Shown here: piece after piece, positions 5,408 through 6,566 of the stretch
How positions within the stretch are numbered: the stretch's first letter is position 1
Layout of the letters: each line of letters opens with the position of its first letter
Source of the DNA: Bacteroidales bacterium
Lineage (GTDB): Bacteria > Bacteroidota > Bacteroidia > Bacteroidales > Paludibacteraceae
Assembly: GCA_018066005.1 (NCBI GenBank)
Contig: JAGHSG010000098.1
Span: forward strand, 1 to 6,566
Direction: 5' to 3'
Length of the DNA: 6,566 nucleotides
Translations under genes and position numbers: made by a program
The notes under the pieces: generated by a model
What the model was told of the DNA's origin: nothing
Database searches by the model: none
What the model saw: the letters and a program-made list of their open reading frames with translations, nothing else

Positions 5408-6566
5408 CGCTCCGCAATCTGCGGAACGATTCTATCTATATCCCCTGCTCCCAAACTCAATACAGCCACCGGACCTTCTATTTCCTGTACGCGTTTGGCG
5501 ATATATTCCACGAGGTCTTTTTTCTCTATTACTTGTCCGCCAAGCATCTCGCTTGTGACGCCGGGTATGGGCAGTTCGCGGGCGGGGTAGATAGGTAGCA
5601 AGATTAACTCGTCCGCATGTCCCAATACGCGTTTGAAGTCGGTGGCAAAGTCGCGTGTCCGGGTGTATAGGTGCGGTTGAAAGACCACGATGAAGTGATG
5701 TTTGGGATATATCTTGCGAATAGATTGGATGGACGCGTTCAGTTCGGTGGGGTGGTGGGCGTAGTCATCTACATACACCACTTTATCTGTCTTGACGTGT
5801 ATATTGAATCGGCGATAGACGCCTGCAAAACTCTCTACGCCTTGCCGGCACTCGTCTGCCGTGGCACCGTTCAGCCATGCTATTGCCATAGCGGCAACGC
5901 TGTTCTCTATGTTCACCCATACAGGAACGCCTAAACGGATTTGCGGGATGCGAATATCCGGACCGACAAAGTCAAAGTATATCTCGCCATCTTGTACCGT
6001 GATACGATCGGCATAGAAATCGGCTTGCTCTGTGGCAGAGTAGGTATATAGGGTGGGGTTCTCCGATTCACCGATTTTAACTGCTCCAGTTCTAAACTGG
6101 CGATTCACCGATTCCCCTTTCTTTATTACAATCGCTTCTTGCACCAATCCGGCGTATATATCAAAGCCTTTTTGGTATTCTTCTGCCGTGCCGTATATAT
6201 CCAAGTGGTCGGGGTCGATGCTCGTGATAACGGACATATAGGGATGCAGGTGGTGAAAACTGCGGTCGTATTCGTCGGCTTCCACAACAACGAAGGGGCT
6301 GTTTGTGTTGACGAGTAAGTTGCTACGATAGTTATTGCTTATACCGCCTAAAAAAGCATTTGTGCCCAAGTGGCTGCCTGCCATGATGTGTGCCAGTATG
6401 GTACTTGTTGTTGTCTTTCCGTGCGTTCCTGCCACACAGAGGGCTTTCTTCTGACGGGTAACCAGTCCTAACACTTCCGAGCGTTTAAGAATGGTGTAGT
6501 TATGTTCGCGCAGATAAGTATATATCTCTTGGTCTTCCGGAACGGCAGGTGTCCGCACCACGAGTG
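5389..6566 (-). CDS. murC: UDP-N-acetylmuramate--L-alanine ligase MurC, 5' partial
   Basis: Cytoplasmic ATP-dependent ligase that adds L-alanine to UDP-MurNAc, the first amino-acid step of peptidoglycan precursor synthesis. About 391 residues are visible and the frame runs off the right edge; compared with usual lengths near 455-460, about 65-70 N-terminal residues (most of the UDP-binding domain) are missing. Counting from the GTG at 6561, the motifs are the ATP loop GTHGKTTT (45-52), EADEYDRSF (94-102), DPDHLDIYG (116-124), NIENSVAA (217-224), the ligase signature YAHHPTE (267-273) and FQPHLYTRTRDF (294-305). YAHHP and the neighbouring motifs favour MurC over MurD, MurE or MurF. Two oddities occur: residues about 149-166 come from a repeat-flanked palindromic segment, and the last five residues come from the heptamer array. 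The ftsQ gene follows after 61 bases. Confidence 0.97.
   Translation of the reverse strand, partial: LVVRTPAVPEDQEIYTYLREHNYTILKRSEVLGLVTRQKKALCVAGTHGKTTTSTILAHIMAGSHLGTNAFLGGISNNYRSNLLVNTNSPFVVVEADEYDRSFHHLHPYMSVITSIDPDHLDIYGTAEEYQKGFDIYAGLVQEAIVIKKGESVNRQFRTGAVKIGESENPTLYTYSATEQADFYADRITVQDGEIYFDFVGPDIRIPQIRLGVPVWVNIENSVAAMAIAWLNGATADECRQGVESFAGVYRRFNIHVKTDKVVYVDDYAHHPTELNASIQSIRKIYPKHHFIVVFQPHLYTRTRDFATDFKRVLGHADELILLPIYPARELPIPGVTSEMLGGQVIEKKDLVEYIAKRVQEIEGPVAVLSLGAGDIDRIVPQIAERLESRE
6064..6113. repeat. 13-base direct repeats flanking overlapping palindromes inside murC
   Basis: CGATTCACCGATT occurs at 6064-6076 and again, identically, at 6101-6113, 37 bases apart. Between them lies an interrupted palindrome, CCAGTT-CTA-AACTGG (6086-6100). 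A second one overlaps it: AACTG-CTC-CAGTT (6079-6091), so the middle arm can pair with either side. The repeat unit also carries an internal near-repeat (GATT-CACC-GATT). Since 37 is not a multiple of 3, the two copies are read in different frames, and the murC frame stays open through both, giving roughly GESVNRQFRTGAVKIGESEN. Confidence 0.85.

Noticed and set aside
5241..5558. 105-codon + strand frame with LYSL-type repeats
   Set aside because: The apparent peptide repeat is only the heptamer array read in one direction, between antisense parts of ftsQ and murC.
6150..6530. Recurrent GTATATATC-like strings in murC
   Set aside because: They encode Asp-Ile-Tyr or Ile-Tyr with ATA codons at ordinary family positions, so they reflect codon choice rather than a DNA element.

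Overview
The window looks like chromosomal core sequence from a member of the Bacteroidota, most likely order Bacteroidales. This rests on recognition of the proteins rather than a search. MurC, FtsQ, FtsA and FtsZ all have the Bacteroidales type of sequence, FtsQ is short, the starts I can see lack clear Shine-Dalgarno sites and sit in A/T-rich leaders, and the gene order murC-ftsQ-ftsA-ftsZ is the usual end of the dcw (division and cell wall) cluster in this group. Base composition is near balanced and coding density is very high. No stretch over 300 bases lacks a gene.

Layout. On the + strand, positions 2-1339 hold a NhaD/CitM-type Na+/H+ antiporter, cut at its 5' end by the window edge. 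It is followed with zero spacing (stop TAA directly abutting ATG) by a DedA-family membrane protein at 1340-1984. On the - strand, reading from the right edge inwards, are the 3' part of murC (6566-5389), ftsQ (5327-4581), ftsA (4575-3304) and ftsZ (3293-1998), spaced 61, 5 and 10 bases apart. The two operons converge. They share one strong bidirectional hairpin terminator at 1960-1996, whose left arm and loop encode the last seven residues of DedA and which starts one base after the ftsZ stop.

How the genes work together. MurC adds L-alanine to UDP-MurNAc in the cytoplasm, an early step of peptidoglycan precursor synthesis. FtsZ forms the division ring, FtsA anchors it to the inner membrane, and FtsQ links the ring to the periplasmic septal synthesis machinery. 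On the opposite strand, the antiporter handles Na+/H+ exchange. DedA proteins are now associated with recycling of the lipid carrier undecaprenyl phosphate, so the second operon may also bear on envelope synthesis, but that link is inference.

I found no new multi-gene system. The noteworthy items are small: an 11-unit heptamer tandem repeat filling the murC-ftsQ junction and encoding the end of MurC; a TTG start for ftsQ three bases from that repeat; a palindromic insertion-like element flanked by 13-base direct repeats inside murC; and the terminator embedded in the dedA coding sequence.
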